Shown piece by piece: positions 1-11,011 of a stretch of DNA of 64,000 nt (its first letter is position 1; every line of letters begins with the position of its first letter). The translations under genes and the position numbers were made by a program. Where the stretch lies: NCBI GenBank assembly GCA_003008705.1, contig PDUO01000007.1, positions 1,183,939 to 1,247,938 of the forward strand, in the 5' to 3' direction. The notes under the pieces are model-generated. The model saw nothing but the letters and a program-made list of their open reading frames with translations. It had not been told where the DNA came from and searched no databases. This DNA is from Pezicula radicicola. Taxonomy: Eukaryota > Ascomycota > Leotiomycetes > Helotiales > Dermateaceae.

Positions 1-3000
1 CTCTAAGTCCTTTATTTATTATTAGAGCTTATAGTACTATAGTCTTAAATATATTACTATTATTATTAAAGTCTTTATCTAAATAAATATTAGTTTTTTT
101 AATAAACTTTTTCCTTTTCTTTAATTATTATATAGATAATAAACTAGTTAGAATAATTAAATTATTATTTATACTTCTAGTACTAGTATATATACCTTAT
201 ATACTAGAGAAGTTCTTTTAAAAAAAAGAATAAGGATTATTTATATTATATAAATTAAAGAGTATAAGTCTTATAAAAGTAAATATTATAAATAATTAGA
301 AAAGTAAAAATAAAACTATAAAGAGTACTTATAATATTTATATTATAATCTAGCTTAATTTAATAAGTATTCTTTATATATACTACTAGTAAATTCTAGT
401 CTATATATAATATAAATACTAAAATAAAAGTCTCTTTTACTATTAATAGAATATCTAATATATAGATTTTACTAATAATTCTTTTAAATTATCTATATAA
501 GATATTCTTAAAGTCTTTAAGAATAAGTCTAATTTATAATTATACCTTTCTTACTATATCTTATAAATAAGTATAACTTAAGGAATATATATATACTATC
601 TCTAGTATACTAATATATAAAGCTATAATTATATAAAGATAATTATAAAATAAGTATTTTAATATTAATAACTAAAAGTAAATTACTCTTAGAGTAAACT
701 TTTACTAATATTTTTATACCTTATCTAAAGTAATAATTTAAGTAGATATTTATAAATATCTATATATTCTTATTACTAAAGATAGTAATTATAATAGTAG
801 TAAGTTAAGATATAATAACTTAAGGAAGAGATATATTAAAGGAAGAGTATAGTATAAAGTAAGATATATTATTTTAAAAAGATTATATTAAAGATAATTT
901 AATATTTTAATATATTTAAAAGATAAAAATTAAAAAAAGAAATTATAGTATTTATACCTTTATTTTAATTACTAGAGTAGTTTAATTACTTAACTATATC
1001 TAGTTTCTTTAACTTTAGTTATTTAAGTAATAACTATTATATCTTATATTAATATATAAAGGTATTAGAAGTTACTTTATAATAAAGAAAAAGTTATTAG
1101 TATTAAAATAATAGTTTATTTTAACTATATCTATAAGGTTATATAAGGGTTTATACTCTATTTTAAAGTAGAGTATTACTTTATATATTATAAATAAAGT
1201 AAAAGAATATAAATAATTTAATATAATAAATAGACTATAGTAATATAGAGATATTACTATTTAGTATATATATATTATTAAACTATATCCTCTAGTTTAA
1301 CTAATAGAAAGAGATATTATAGTTAATAAAAGTATAAAATAATTTAATAAAAGATTATCTAATACTCTTATTATACTAAATAAACTTATTTTAAAGGACT
1401 ATAAGATATAGACTATAGTATAAGAAGACTATATACTTAATTAGATATAGTATAAGAAAGATAATAAAGTAAGATAAGGCTTATAAGGAGTTAAAGTATA
1501 AAAGAAGGTTATTAGATTAAATAACTACTCTCTTATAAGCTAAGACTATTCTATTACTTTATCTATATTAAATAAGATAAGAAAGTAATACTAGTTTTAC
1601 TTTTAAAATATATCTTTATTTTCTAGAAAGGAGTTAAGACTCTCTTTCTAAGTTAAACCTTCTTTAAATATTTAAGAATTAAATCTATAAGCTTATTAAT
1701 ATAATTAATAGAGATCTTATTATTTTAAATATTTATAAGAGCCTCCTTTAGTTATTCTAGACTCTAACTACTATATAGACTCTTATTTTATAATCTTTAC
1801 TTTAAAACTCTTTAGATATTCTTTATAGAATTAATATTAAAAGAAGAAAAAGACTAATTTATAATAGTATTAATAGAGTACTTAACTCTTACTCTATTAT
1901 AAAGACCTTTATTCCTTCTTATATCTTTTAATTTATATACTCTACTATTATCCTCTATATAAAAGAAGCTTAACTCCTTCTTATTATCTTTAAATATCTT
2001 TATAAGAGGTCTTTATAGAATCTATAATTTATACTTCTTTTATATAAAGTCTTTATCTTACTTATCTTCTTCTTCTATAATAAAGTAAAGCTTACTCTTA
2101 TAATTATACCCTATTATAATCTAATAAGAGACTAATTTTTAACTACTTTAAAAGATAAATTATATATAATTAAGTCTCTTTCTTTCTCTTTACTTTTATA
2201 TTACTTTTTATCTTTAAAGTATTATTATATTAATTATTAATTTATTTATATAAAAGTCTTTCTACTAGTACTTCTTAGGTCTATTCTAATTTACTTATAA
2301 AAAAAGCTATTTCTTCTTTTTATTTACTTTAGAAATAATAAACTTAGTATTAAGAGAATAATAGTAGTATTTATATTAATTAAGGGCTCTTTAAATTATA
2401 GAATTAGAGACTTTAATACCTTATACTTAGACTATTACTTATAAAGAGATAGTATATTAATTATAATATTCTATTAGAGTTAGATAACTATATAGAAAAT
2501 ATAAAATATACTTATTTATAAATTACTTAATTATATCTTAAACTTACTTATTTAAAATTAGTAGTTTTAGATCTCTTTTATAATATTTTTAATAGTTAGT
2601 TTTTAAAAGTTATTTTTAAACTATAGTTCTTAATATTCTCTCTAGCTTTATTATATATATCTAGTTTAAACTTTATTTAAGTATATAGCTTTAAAATTAA
2701 CTATATAAAGATATATTATAAATTATATATTTAACTCTTATTATTATATTATTATTAGAAGAAGAAGAAGAAAAAGAAGAAGAAAAAATAATATTTTAAT
2801 TCTAGAAGGTTCTAAGTAGTATAATAATTAGCTTACTACCTTATAAGAGGGGTAACTATCTAATCTAATAATCCTCTTTTATATCTAAGGAACTAAAGAA
2901 TAATAAGATAACTATAGTTATTATTAAATTAGTTTTTAAACTATCTAAGTAAGCTCTTTCTTATTATATATATCTTAATAATCTTTTTATAAGTACTAGA

Positions 3001-3837
3001 CTACTCTTATACCTTAGAGATTATAGTATTAGTACTATTAGTACTTATAAAGGAAAATTAGATATATTAAAAAAGTTTATATAAATAAAAAAGTAAGATA
3101 AGAAGAAAGATAAGATATCTTAGAGTATCTTCTATTATTATTTATCTAAAGATAATATAATTAATTATATAACTTAAAAAGATAATACTCTTTATCTATT
3201 TTAATCTATAATTTATACTAGAATTAGTTAAATTCTAAAGAATTAAAAATACTTAAAAATAATCTCTTTTATAACTAAAATATTCTAAGTACTATTTAGA
3301 ATTATAACTAAATAGAAGTTATATATTTTAGAAAACTTTAATAATTATAATAGACTTATAAATAAGATTAATAAAATAGACTAATTATAAACTAAAATAA
3401 CTAGTTTAAAATAAATAAAAAAAGAAAAATAATATATTATTTAATATTTTTTATTCTTTATAATTTTAGTTAATTTATATAAGCTCTTATTATACTTAGA
3501 GATTCTAAAAGAAGAGAAATATATCTTTTAAAAAGAGTTTAAAATTAACTTTATAAACTATTTATTTTAACTTAGAAAAGAAAATAATAAGAAGTAAAAA
3601 TATAATTAATACTAAGGTAATAATATTAAAATAAAACCTTTAAAATAAACTTATTAAATAAACTATATTAAGAGATATTAGGATTATTACTTTTATAAAG
3701 AGTTAGAGAGATATTAGACTTTAAATATAAGAACTCTTTTAAATAAAATTTTAAATAATAATAAAAGAGAAAATTATAAAAAAAGTATAGTATATAACTA
3801 TATACTATATAAAGCTCCCCTTTATAAAGAGGGGCCT
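1..3837. repeat. RIP-exhausted AT-rich block
   Basis: Very AT-rich DNA. Reading every line, I find no CA, TG or CG dinucleotide anywhere before the first TG at 3838-3839. Without TG and CA no ATG can exist on either strand, so no ORF starts here. Repeat-induced point mutation (RIP) in ascomycetes converts C to T, preferring CpA, on both strands of repeats. Complete loss of CpA, its complement TpG, and CpG is the expected end point. The ancestor was probably a multicopy transposon, but nothing recognisable of its proteins remains. Confidence 0.9.
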
Positions 3838-4157
3838 TGTTTTAACTATTTCTATAGAAATATATAAGACTAAGTAAGAGGTATCTAAAATTAGGGTTTT
3901 TGGCCCCCCTAATTGGCTCGCTTACCCCTGTCGCACTAAAAGTCGCACCCGTCGACGGGCAAAGGGATAGCAACGGGTTACAGGGATCTGAGCAACCTAG
4001 TCCTCTTTTGCCCTGCCTAAGCACACTATAATCTGCCTACCACGCCCTATAGATCGGGCAGAACAGGGGCTGGTTATAGGCTCTTATGCGCTATAAGTTG
4101 TCGCGACATCCCTATAACCGCCTATAGTCTCTATACTTTTTTGCCGTGACTTCCGTA
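3838..4157. mobile_element. Solo end of a MITE-like element next to the RIP block
   Basis: Normal base composition resumes abruptly after 3837. Positions 4121-4155 closely resemble the right terminal inverted repeat of the complete MITE at 41991-42282: both run from CCTATAGTCTC to GCCGTGACYTCCG and are followed by TA (4156-4157). No matching left end is visible, so this is a partial or RIP-truncated copy. The rest of the segment is GC-richer and non-coding. It contains GCTCGCTTAC at 3917-3926, one of the dispersed CTCGCTTA words listed in the findings. Confidence 0.6.
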
Positions 4158-4416
4158 TCGATGTATGATTCACCAGATTGCGTTGCATGAGGTTTTGGTA
4201 ATTGTTTCTCATTGTATTTCATTGTCATTTTTCAGTATCCTACTCGGGAAAAAATGGTGTTCCAATATGCGAGACGTTGCGTTGATCCTCTATCGTCCAG
4301 TCAACATAATATTGTCAAGTTCCTGGGGGCTATGTCCGAATGAACTTTGAAGGCACAACAGCGGAATATGATTTTTCTTTGAGAATCTAGGTCTATATAT
4401 GGTATCTGGTGTCTAT

Positions 4417-5499
4417 TTACTGTCCTTCTAGCTTGGGCTTGAGAAGTTTCTCGGCGTCCGGCTTGCCCTTGACGGACTCGTCATAGTCTGGTCTTAGAAT
4501 CTCAAAGGTTTCTGTCGTTCGTCCATAAGTGATACCGCCTAATCTGCTGACCGGCTTCAAGATCTGAAGCGTAGAAATTAGTACTAATTTTCCCGTTGAA
4601 GCTACCAGAATGACGACTTACTTTAGGGTCAATGATATTCTTCTCATCATTAATAGCATCCTCCCGAACCCAAAACCTCGTCCCCTCAATGACAGCTAAT
4701 ACGCCGGTCTTCTTCCCAGGCGTAGCCTTACTCTCAAACTCCCTTGTGCTCTCCAACTTTCCCTCCACACTGAATACTGCTTCCTTGACCCGGCTACATT
4801 TAACAGTAGTAGAAGGTGCGGGAGTGAGTCCGCTAGTACTCCATTCACTAATTCCATATGGTGCATTGATACTAGCCGAGTTGGCGGCTTCGACGAAGTG
4901 TTCGGAGATGATGTTGATTGTACATTCACCGGACTCGCTGAGGTTCTTAAGGGAGTCCTTGGCGTTATCAAAACCTCCTGCATATCCGACAATAAAGAGT
5001 GGTGGATCATGGTTGATCATCTGAAAGTACGAAAAGGGTGCCAGATTCGTACTGCTGCCATCCTTCGACCTCGTACTCAAGAAGCCAATTGGCCTTGGAA
5101 CAATAGCGGAGATCAACAGCTTATAATTGTATGTAGCTGGTCTGCCTTCTTCGTACGGATCAATTTCGACGTGGTTCTTCTTGAGGGATTCTCCATTGTC
5201 GGTTGCGCCATCACCGAGTTTCCATGACGGATTAACGGTTTGCGTTGTCTTGACGTCTTTATGTTCGAAAGGCGGGCGGCTGCTTTCAACCTTCTTGAAG
5301 TCGGGATGGGGATTGCGCTTTATTGCCTTCGGACCAGTGTCAGTACAGAATATACATTATCTCCTTTTCCCATATACCAAATTGGCCAACAATCGCAGGG
5401 TAAGGCCTCTCTTCGAGTCTTGCAGCTGGTGAATAAAGGCATTATCCTCACCTTTTCGGCATCCATGCGCGACTGAGTTGTCCCCGATTGAACCGACAT
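4417..5499 (-). CDS. Flavin reductase-like (FMN-binding split-barrel) protein
   Basis: Three exons on the minus strand (5499-5452, 5326-4622, 4563-4417) give a protein of about 299 aa. The central exon carries the flavin-reductase-like split-barrel signature: ISAIVPRPIGFLSTRSKDG, then NLAPFSYFQMINHDPPLF, then KDSLKNLSESGECTINIISE. Family members bind FMN and act as flavin reductases or flavin-dependent oxidoreductases; the substrate here cannot be inferred. The first intron begins GTGAGG after codon 16. The second (58 nt) has a TACTAAT branch site. Without the last splice the frame still reads on to a different C-terminus; the spliced ending (ILKPVSRLGGITYGR) is preferred because it continues the fold. 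No signal peptide is seen. It is divergently arranged with the hydrolase at 6368. Confidence 0.85.
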
Positions 5500-6367
5500 C
5501 TTACGTATCGAACGAGGAGGAGAGGAGGTAAAGATTAGGAGGGATCGTTGGCTGGAGAATTGGATTGTTAGTCTTCAGAACACATAGCGGGGTAGAAGAG
5601 GCTTGAATTGGTTATGAGTTGGATAGCGAACTCACTGGAAGTGGCTGAGAGTATTCCTCGCTGACAATGGCACGTTCATATGTTGTTGCTGGTGATAGTG
5701 AGCTTTATATTACTTCATGAAAGAAAACTTTTGAGCAGAACTTCTGCGGGTTCAGATTAAGTTCGTCATTATTTGACAGCGCTGAGATTCCGCTCGGCTG
5801 GCATCGGGAAAGCGGCACTGCCCCTCGTTTTCTAGCTCTCCAGATGCATTGTTCTAAACCAATTGCCTCTATTGGCTATATTAATCCAATGATTGAGAGT
5901 GAATTGTACGAAACTACTGGTCCTGCTCTCTTAAAGGATTTTACTTCTTGAGAGAAAAGTCAATTCTTTGAGTGAATTAAAAAGATGTGGTACGCTGCTT
6001 TAATTGGGTTTGGGCAGCCGACCGTTATCTTATCTTTGGTGCGGGGTTTCCGACGAGTAAAAGGAGGAGGGGTCGAGATCTTGACGACGACAAGTGAAGA
6101 ACACTTAAATTTGAAGTATATCCCATTTGGTTCCCTCAATTCTCAGGTTTAACACGACACATCAAAACATCTTGATTGGAAATTCTCGTGAAGCTCGTGC
6201 CACTTTTCAGTTGTATTGTTAAGCAACTCATGCAAGTCAACCTAACAGCCTTAGGTTGACATCGTTTTCTGTACTATAAGAGCATTCGATATTTCAAAGT
6301 CGAAGGGCATCATCTTCTCTGAGAAATAGCACCTTTTCACCTTTAATTACAATCCCCATTTTTCATA
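5500..6367. promoter_or_regulatory. Shared divergent promoter region
   Basis: 868 bp between the oppositely oriented flavin reductase-like gene and the MetX-like hydrolase. No ORF or RNA gene is seen. It must hold both promoters and 5' UTRs, but no individual element can be assigned. Confidence 0.5.
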
Positions 6368-7746
6368 ATGGCTGGAGTCGAAACTTTCAACCTTGGCGAT
6401 TGGAAGTTGCAGTCTGGACAGACTATTCCGGATGCGAAGATCGCTTATAAGACTTTTGGTGATAAGTCTTCTCCTGCTATTATCTATCCTTCGTGGTATT
6501 CTGGCTGTGAGTATATTACTACTCCCAATCATGACTTATTCTGCTAATTGCATCAAGCAATCGCCGACAATGAATGGCTCATTGGAGAAGACAAGGTATG
6601 TCAAGTCAAACGAGGGATGTATAGGAATAAGCTAACACCTACAGGCATTGAACCCAAAGAAGTACTTCATTATCATTACCGCCTTGTTTGGCAATGGTCA
6701 ATCAACCTCACCATCCAATGTAAGTTAGAAAGGTGTCCAACCTAAACCAGGATTGACATGGTAATAGTCCAACATCCGACCATTCCCAAAGTGCACATTC
6801 TACGATAACGTCCAAGCACAGCATAAACTCATTACTGAGCATCTCGGCATCAAGCATGCCCGAGCAGTTCTCGGATGGAGTATGGGAGCCGGCCAAACTT
6901 ATCAATGGGGTATTTCACACTCTCTTCTCCAAAAACCCCAAATACCAATACCCAACTAACACTTCATAGCAACTAGTTTCCCAGATTTCATGGACATAGC
7001 AGTCCCCTTCTGCGGCGCAGCAAAGACCTCCCTCCACAACCAAGTCTTCCTTGAAGGAGTCAAATCCGCACTCCTCGCCGCCAAAAAGCACAGTTCCGCC
7101 GGCTCCTGCGCCGATGGAATCCTGCCCCAAGGCGAAGAATTCCGTACCTGGACCGCTGAAGAAAAAGAGGTTGGGTTGAAGGCTTTTGGTAGAGGGTATG
7201 CTGGATGGGGTTTCAGCCAAGCTTTCTATCGTGAGAAGCTTTTTGAGAGTTATCTTGGATTTAAGGACCTCGAGGATTTTATGGTTAATTTCTGGGAGAA
7301 GTGGGCTCTTAGTAAAGGTATGTAATCAATCTTCTCCTGAGGCGATAAAGAGGACTGACTTTTTGTTTTTAATAGATCCAGAGAACTTGTTAGTCATGTT
7401 ATATACATGGCAATCAGGAGACTGCTCAAAGCAAGAGCCATACAACGGAGATTTCAAGGCAGCAATGCAAGCTATTAAAGCAAAGACTCTCGTCTTACCT
7501 GGAAAGACGGATCTTTACTTCCCGTAAGTTTCTTGTTTACCTACACCATACTTAAAAGCAACAATTAATAATTGATATTTTCATAGACCTGAAGATTCAG
7601 AGATTGAAGTTGCAAATATGAAAGAGGGTGTTGGAAAGATGATTGCTTTTCCTTCTATTTGGGGCCATTGGGCTGGTGGTCCTGGTGATTCGAAGGAGGA
7701 TGTTAAGTGGCTTGATGATCAATTGAGAGGAATTGGTCTTTCGTAA
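6368..7746 (+). CDS. Homoserine O-acetyltransferase (MetX)-like alpha/beta hydrolase
   Basis: Seven exons (6368-6506, 6558-6595, 6645-6719, 6768-6909, 6970-7317, 7376-7523, 7587-7746) sum to 350 codons, 349 aa. The N-terminus is typical of the MetX-like subgroup: FNLGDWKLQSGQTIPDAKIAYKTFG written as two adjoining strands, followed by YPSWYSG. The nucleophile elbow is GWSMGAGQ (Ser). PGKTDLYF supplies the likely catalytic Asp and GHWAGG the catalytic His near the C-terminus. True MetX makes O-acetylhomoserine; many fungal relatives are uncharacterised hydrolases or acyltransferases, so no reaction is claimed. No targeting signal is visible. Confidence 0.88.
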
Positions 7747-9928
7747 AGTCAACACAGGCCGGTCAAAAATGGAAATGAAGTGCTACAAGGTAGCCGATGA
7801 TGTTATTAAGCATTAGTCTGCTCTGCTTTTGCCAACGAATTCTTTTTCAAAACTCGTCATGAATGGGTTCGTTGCTTCGAGACTTGCGGTGGAAGGCGCT
7901 TGTGCCTAGCGTACCTTCGCTCTTAGAGAACCGGAGAGGGGACGATCCATGCTTCCTTCTTTCCTTCCTTCCTTCCTTCCTTCCTTCCTTCCACTCAATG
8001 ACAGCTGCGCGAGACTCTTGCGCTTTCCTTTCCTAATTCTGTTGAGCCCACCCATATTTAAGATGATCGGGCATGCTTCTCTTTCTCCTTTCTTCTTCTT
8101 TTTTCCCCAACTTGAAAACATGCTACAAAGGTGTCGCCTCTCACTCTCCTTGTCTCTTTTGTGGACAAAAAACTTCTTCTCCAATGTGTAGTGTCTTTTA
8201 TTGGGATAGCTATCTGCTCGGGATCCAGAAACCTCGCCGGTGTTGACAAGCTTGATCCCACAAGTAAGTTCCCTTCCTTTCTCCAGACTCCGGACAACTC
8301 CTTAGCAACCTCTCACCTCTTACCCTACAAACATGCCCTATTGCAGCCTTACTAACGTTCGAGTCTGACAGGCAAAAATCTCGAGTTCCTTAGGGCTTAG
8401 GCCATCGAGGCTTGGGTGGCTATCTTCGTGTGTCTCGTCAGCCTCTTTATTGACGTGTGGACGTAGGCACACACAATCACTTCAACCGCTACCTGCGCAA
8501 TGGCGTAGTGGAAGGAGATATCCCTGAGGGCTGTCATGGTCCGATGGAAGGCGGTGGGCGGGGGGCTTTGCACCTGCTGTGTGTTCTGAGTCGGGCAATC
8601 AAGTTCGGAGGTGAGTTGGCCAGTATTCGCAGCCGGCAATGCTGAGTACATAGAACGTTTCGACGGTGAGCGCTCATTTGCACGCGAGAGCCGAAGGGAC
8701 TTTGCCACTTGGCTGTAATGGCCTGGCAAATATTTATAAAATCTTGTTGGTTCTTGGGGATTTGTTGATCCTGGGGCTTTTTTTTTTCACTTTAATCATA
8801 GCCTGGCTGCTTTGGCAAGGAGAAGAAACGCATGAGTTATCTGTACTGGGGACTCCTCAAAATATTGGTACAGTTACAGCCAGCCTAAACCCAGAGTCAT
8901 TACTATCCAACTAATCCAGTGCCCTTAGTTGATTGGGTTTCTCGTTACTGCCGTCCAAAATACGGATTCAACTTTGATCCCGAAATACAAGAACTGTTTA
9001 ACCGCTTCCACGTCAACCCAACATGGTATCTATCATTCAGTCCACAGCACCTTTTTGTTTGTTTGCCTTAGGCACAGATAGAGGGGTTGAGATGCAGAGC
9101 TGAACGTTCGATATTGCCTGCTATAGAAAGTAGGAGATGTATGTATTATTATGAAGGAAGGTCTCGAATCTGAGTAAAGTACAAGTGCTCTCCGCCGTCT
9201 GCTAGCTAGCGGTAAGCGGACACGTGACTGCATTAGCTCTGGCACTGGCTCGGTAGATAAGGGGCTGGTGGCTGTTAGCGAGATATATGAAGTTATTTTT
9301 TAAGATCTGTTACCTCTAGGTAACCCAAAAGCTGTGTTTTTCGACGCTTTTCTTAAATTCTTCTTAGCAGACGCCTTCTCGCTATCTTGATTTGGTTAAT
9401 TAGCTCTTGCTAGTAACTCTTCAATAAGAGTAATAATATAGGCTAGCGCCGAGTTCGATTCATTCCCGGAGAATGCAAATTGGAGGATGTGTGTTGTGAT
9501 TTATTCGGGGCGTTCTTTTGGCAAAAAATTTAGGGATGTATTTCTTTGGAGGTATGGGGAGGTTCATAGGGGAGGATAATTGAGATACGGATTACGATTT
9601 GTCTTTGTGAATCGGGTTAAGGGTTTAGAGGTATAGCAAGGTAGGAGGGAGAGTGAATGGCTGTATTTTGAGGATTTTTTTTCGGTAAGCGAGCATCGGT
9701 CCCAAACAAATGATATATCCATGATTCTTTCGTGTCTATCATTGACTTCTACATCTTATAATCTAATTAAGGAAATCTAATTTTTATAATGTAAACCAAA
9801 ACCAAATAAAAAATTGAAGATCTTCAACCTTACCCTAACTACGCAAACCCTCACAGCCATTCTTATCAAAATAATACCTCCATAATCTTAATTTTATTGT
9901 TCTAGAGGGGGAAAAAAGACAAAAAGGA
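7747..9928. other. Non-coding region with microsatellite
   Basis: No gene can be supported. It holds a (TTCC)8 tract at 7961-7992. Short open frames occur at 8131-8355 and 8666-8914; the latter includes a hydrophobic stretch near YKILLVLGDLLILGLFFF. Neither has recognisable homology or convincing splice partners, and a degraded gene is possible. GTAAGCGAGC lies at 9685-9694. Confidence 0.5.
7961..7992. repeat. (TTCC)8 microsatellite
   Basis: Uninterrupted TTCC tetranucleotide repeat, preceded by imperfect units. It creates artificial SFLP or RKEG repeats in open frames on both strands. Confidence 0.95.
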
Positions 9929-10018
9929 TGATCAGGCTGGGGCTCGATCCCAGGACCTTCTCGGTATTATGTGTTAACATTGTTAACGAGATGTGATAAC
10001 CAACTACACCACCCGACC
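9929..10018 (-). tRNA. tRNA-Val (AAC) with 16-nt intron
   Basis: Read on the minus strand, the 7-bp acceptor stem (GGTCGGG with CCTGATC, two G-T pairs) is closed by discriminator A. The D arm is GGTGTAGTTGGTTATCAC. The anticodon stem TCTCG/CGAGA encloses loop TTAACAC with anticodon AAC. The T arm CTGGG/CCCAG encloses loop ATCGAGC. A 16-nt intron follows position 37; it contains GTTAA, complementary to the anticodon region, as in other nuclear pre-tRNAs. The T-loop starts with A instead of the usual T54, a small oddity. Confidence 0.9.
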
Positions 10019-10644
10019 ATGTTTTTGTTTTGTTTGTTGAGGTGGAGTTGGTTAATTTGGGTTATGTAGGTTGTTGGTTGTTGGGAGGGGGACCATTGGT
10101 TTTGGAGAGGTGGAGATAAGAGGGTGGGGTTGGGAGATGGAGTTTAATTTTTGTATACGGATGGTAAATGGTACAAAGACTTGGATGTGTTGATATGTAC
10201 CTAAGTACCTACCTGGTTAGAAGGGGAAAATAAATAAATTCTGTGCTGACGATCTGATCTGTACTGGCCAGTTTATGAATCCTACCTTGCGCCGAGTAGT
10301 GCTTAATTTATTAAGTCCAGTGGATTGGCTAAGGTACCTACTCATGTAAATTAAATTACCTGGTACCAACAATTATCTGACTTAGAAAAATTCGAATTAT
10401 TGTGTTCCCATATGACTATTATATCTTCGTGTCTTACCTACCTAGCCAACCTGTGTTCATGTGCCTGACTAAGTCATCCTTAGGTAAACTAAATTAAGCG
10501 AATCATGAAGTCATCGACACGGTTCCTCCCAGAGGAACAAAAAAAATCCAGATGTTCCAACGTCATGGAAATATCACCCGACTTGGAGCATCAAATTCTG
10601 TATTCTCAAAAAATGTAAAAGAATTGCAAAAGACAATCCTTGAG
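10019..10644. other. Spacer between tRNA genes
   Basis: No ORF of note. T/G-rich sequence lies just upstream of tRNA-Val, followed by short GTACCTA-type repeats around 10195-10215 and 10335-10345. Confidence 0.6.
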
Positions 10645-10718
10645 TGGTCACTACGAGGGTCGAACTCGCGACCTTGGCGTTATTAGCACCACGCTCTAAC
10701 CAACTGAGCTAAGCGACC
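10645..10718 (-). tRNA. tRNA-Ile (AAT)
   Basis: The minus strand starts GGTCGCTTAGCTCAGTTGG and folds into a complete intronless cloverleaf. Acceptor GGTCGCT pairs with AGTGACC, plus discriminator A. Anticodon stem TGGTG/CGCCA encloses loop CTAATAA with anticodon AAT. The T arm has the canonical GTTCGA loop. It closely matches the eukaryotic tRNA-Ile(AAT) consensus. Confidence 0.95.
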
Positions 10719-11011
10719 ATATTTAGTTGGTTTTGTTGAAGTCAGAAATCCTTATTTTGGGTTATGTATGCTTTGAAAGGTAGGAAATGTTGTGGGCGCT
10801 AGAGTCAGAATTTTTCGAGTAAGCGAGAGCAGATTTTTTGGGATGGGAAAGGGGGAGGGTTACGCTCGCTTAAATGGTTAGCTACCTTACCTTATTTTTC
10901 GAATCAGAATCGTTCACTCAATTGGACGAAGAATCCCGAGGTTCAAATTGCTGGCATTACAAGCATTGATAGTAGCTTTTCATACCAAGAATATTACTTC
11001 CAAACTGTCTA

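Noticed and set aside
4632..5024. 130-aa plus-strand frame inside the flavin reductase-like gene
   Set aside because: Shadow of the minus-strand coding exon; no domain and no splice structure.
7906..8297. Frames with repeated SFLP, RKEG or KKKK
   Set aside because: Produced by the TTCC microsatellite and adjoining T-rich tract.
9361..9480. Possible third tRNA suggested by GAGTTCGATT
   Set aside because: The flanking bases do not form a T stem, anticodon arm or acceptor stem.
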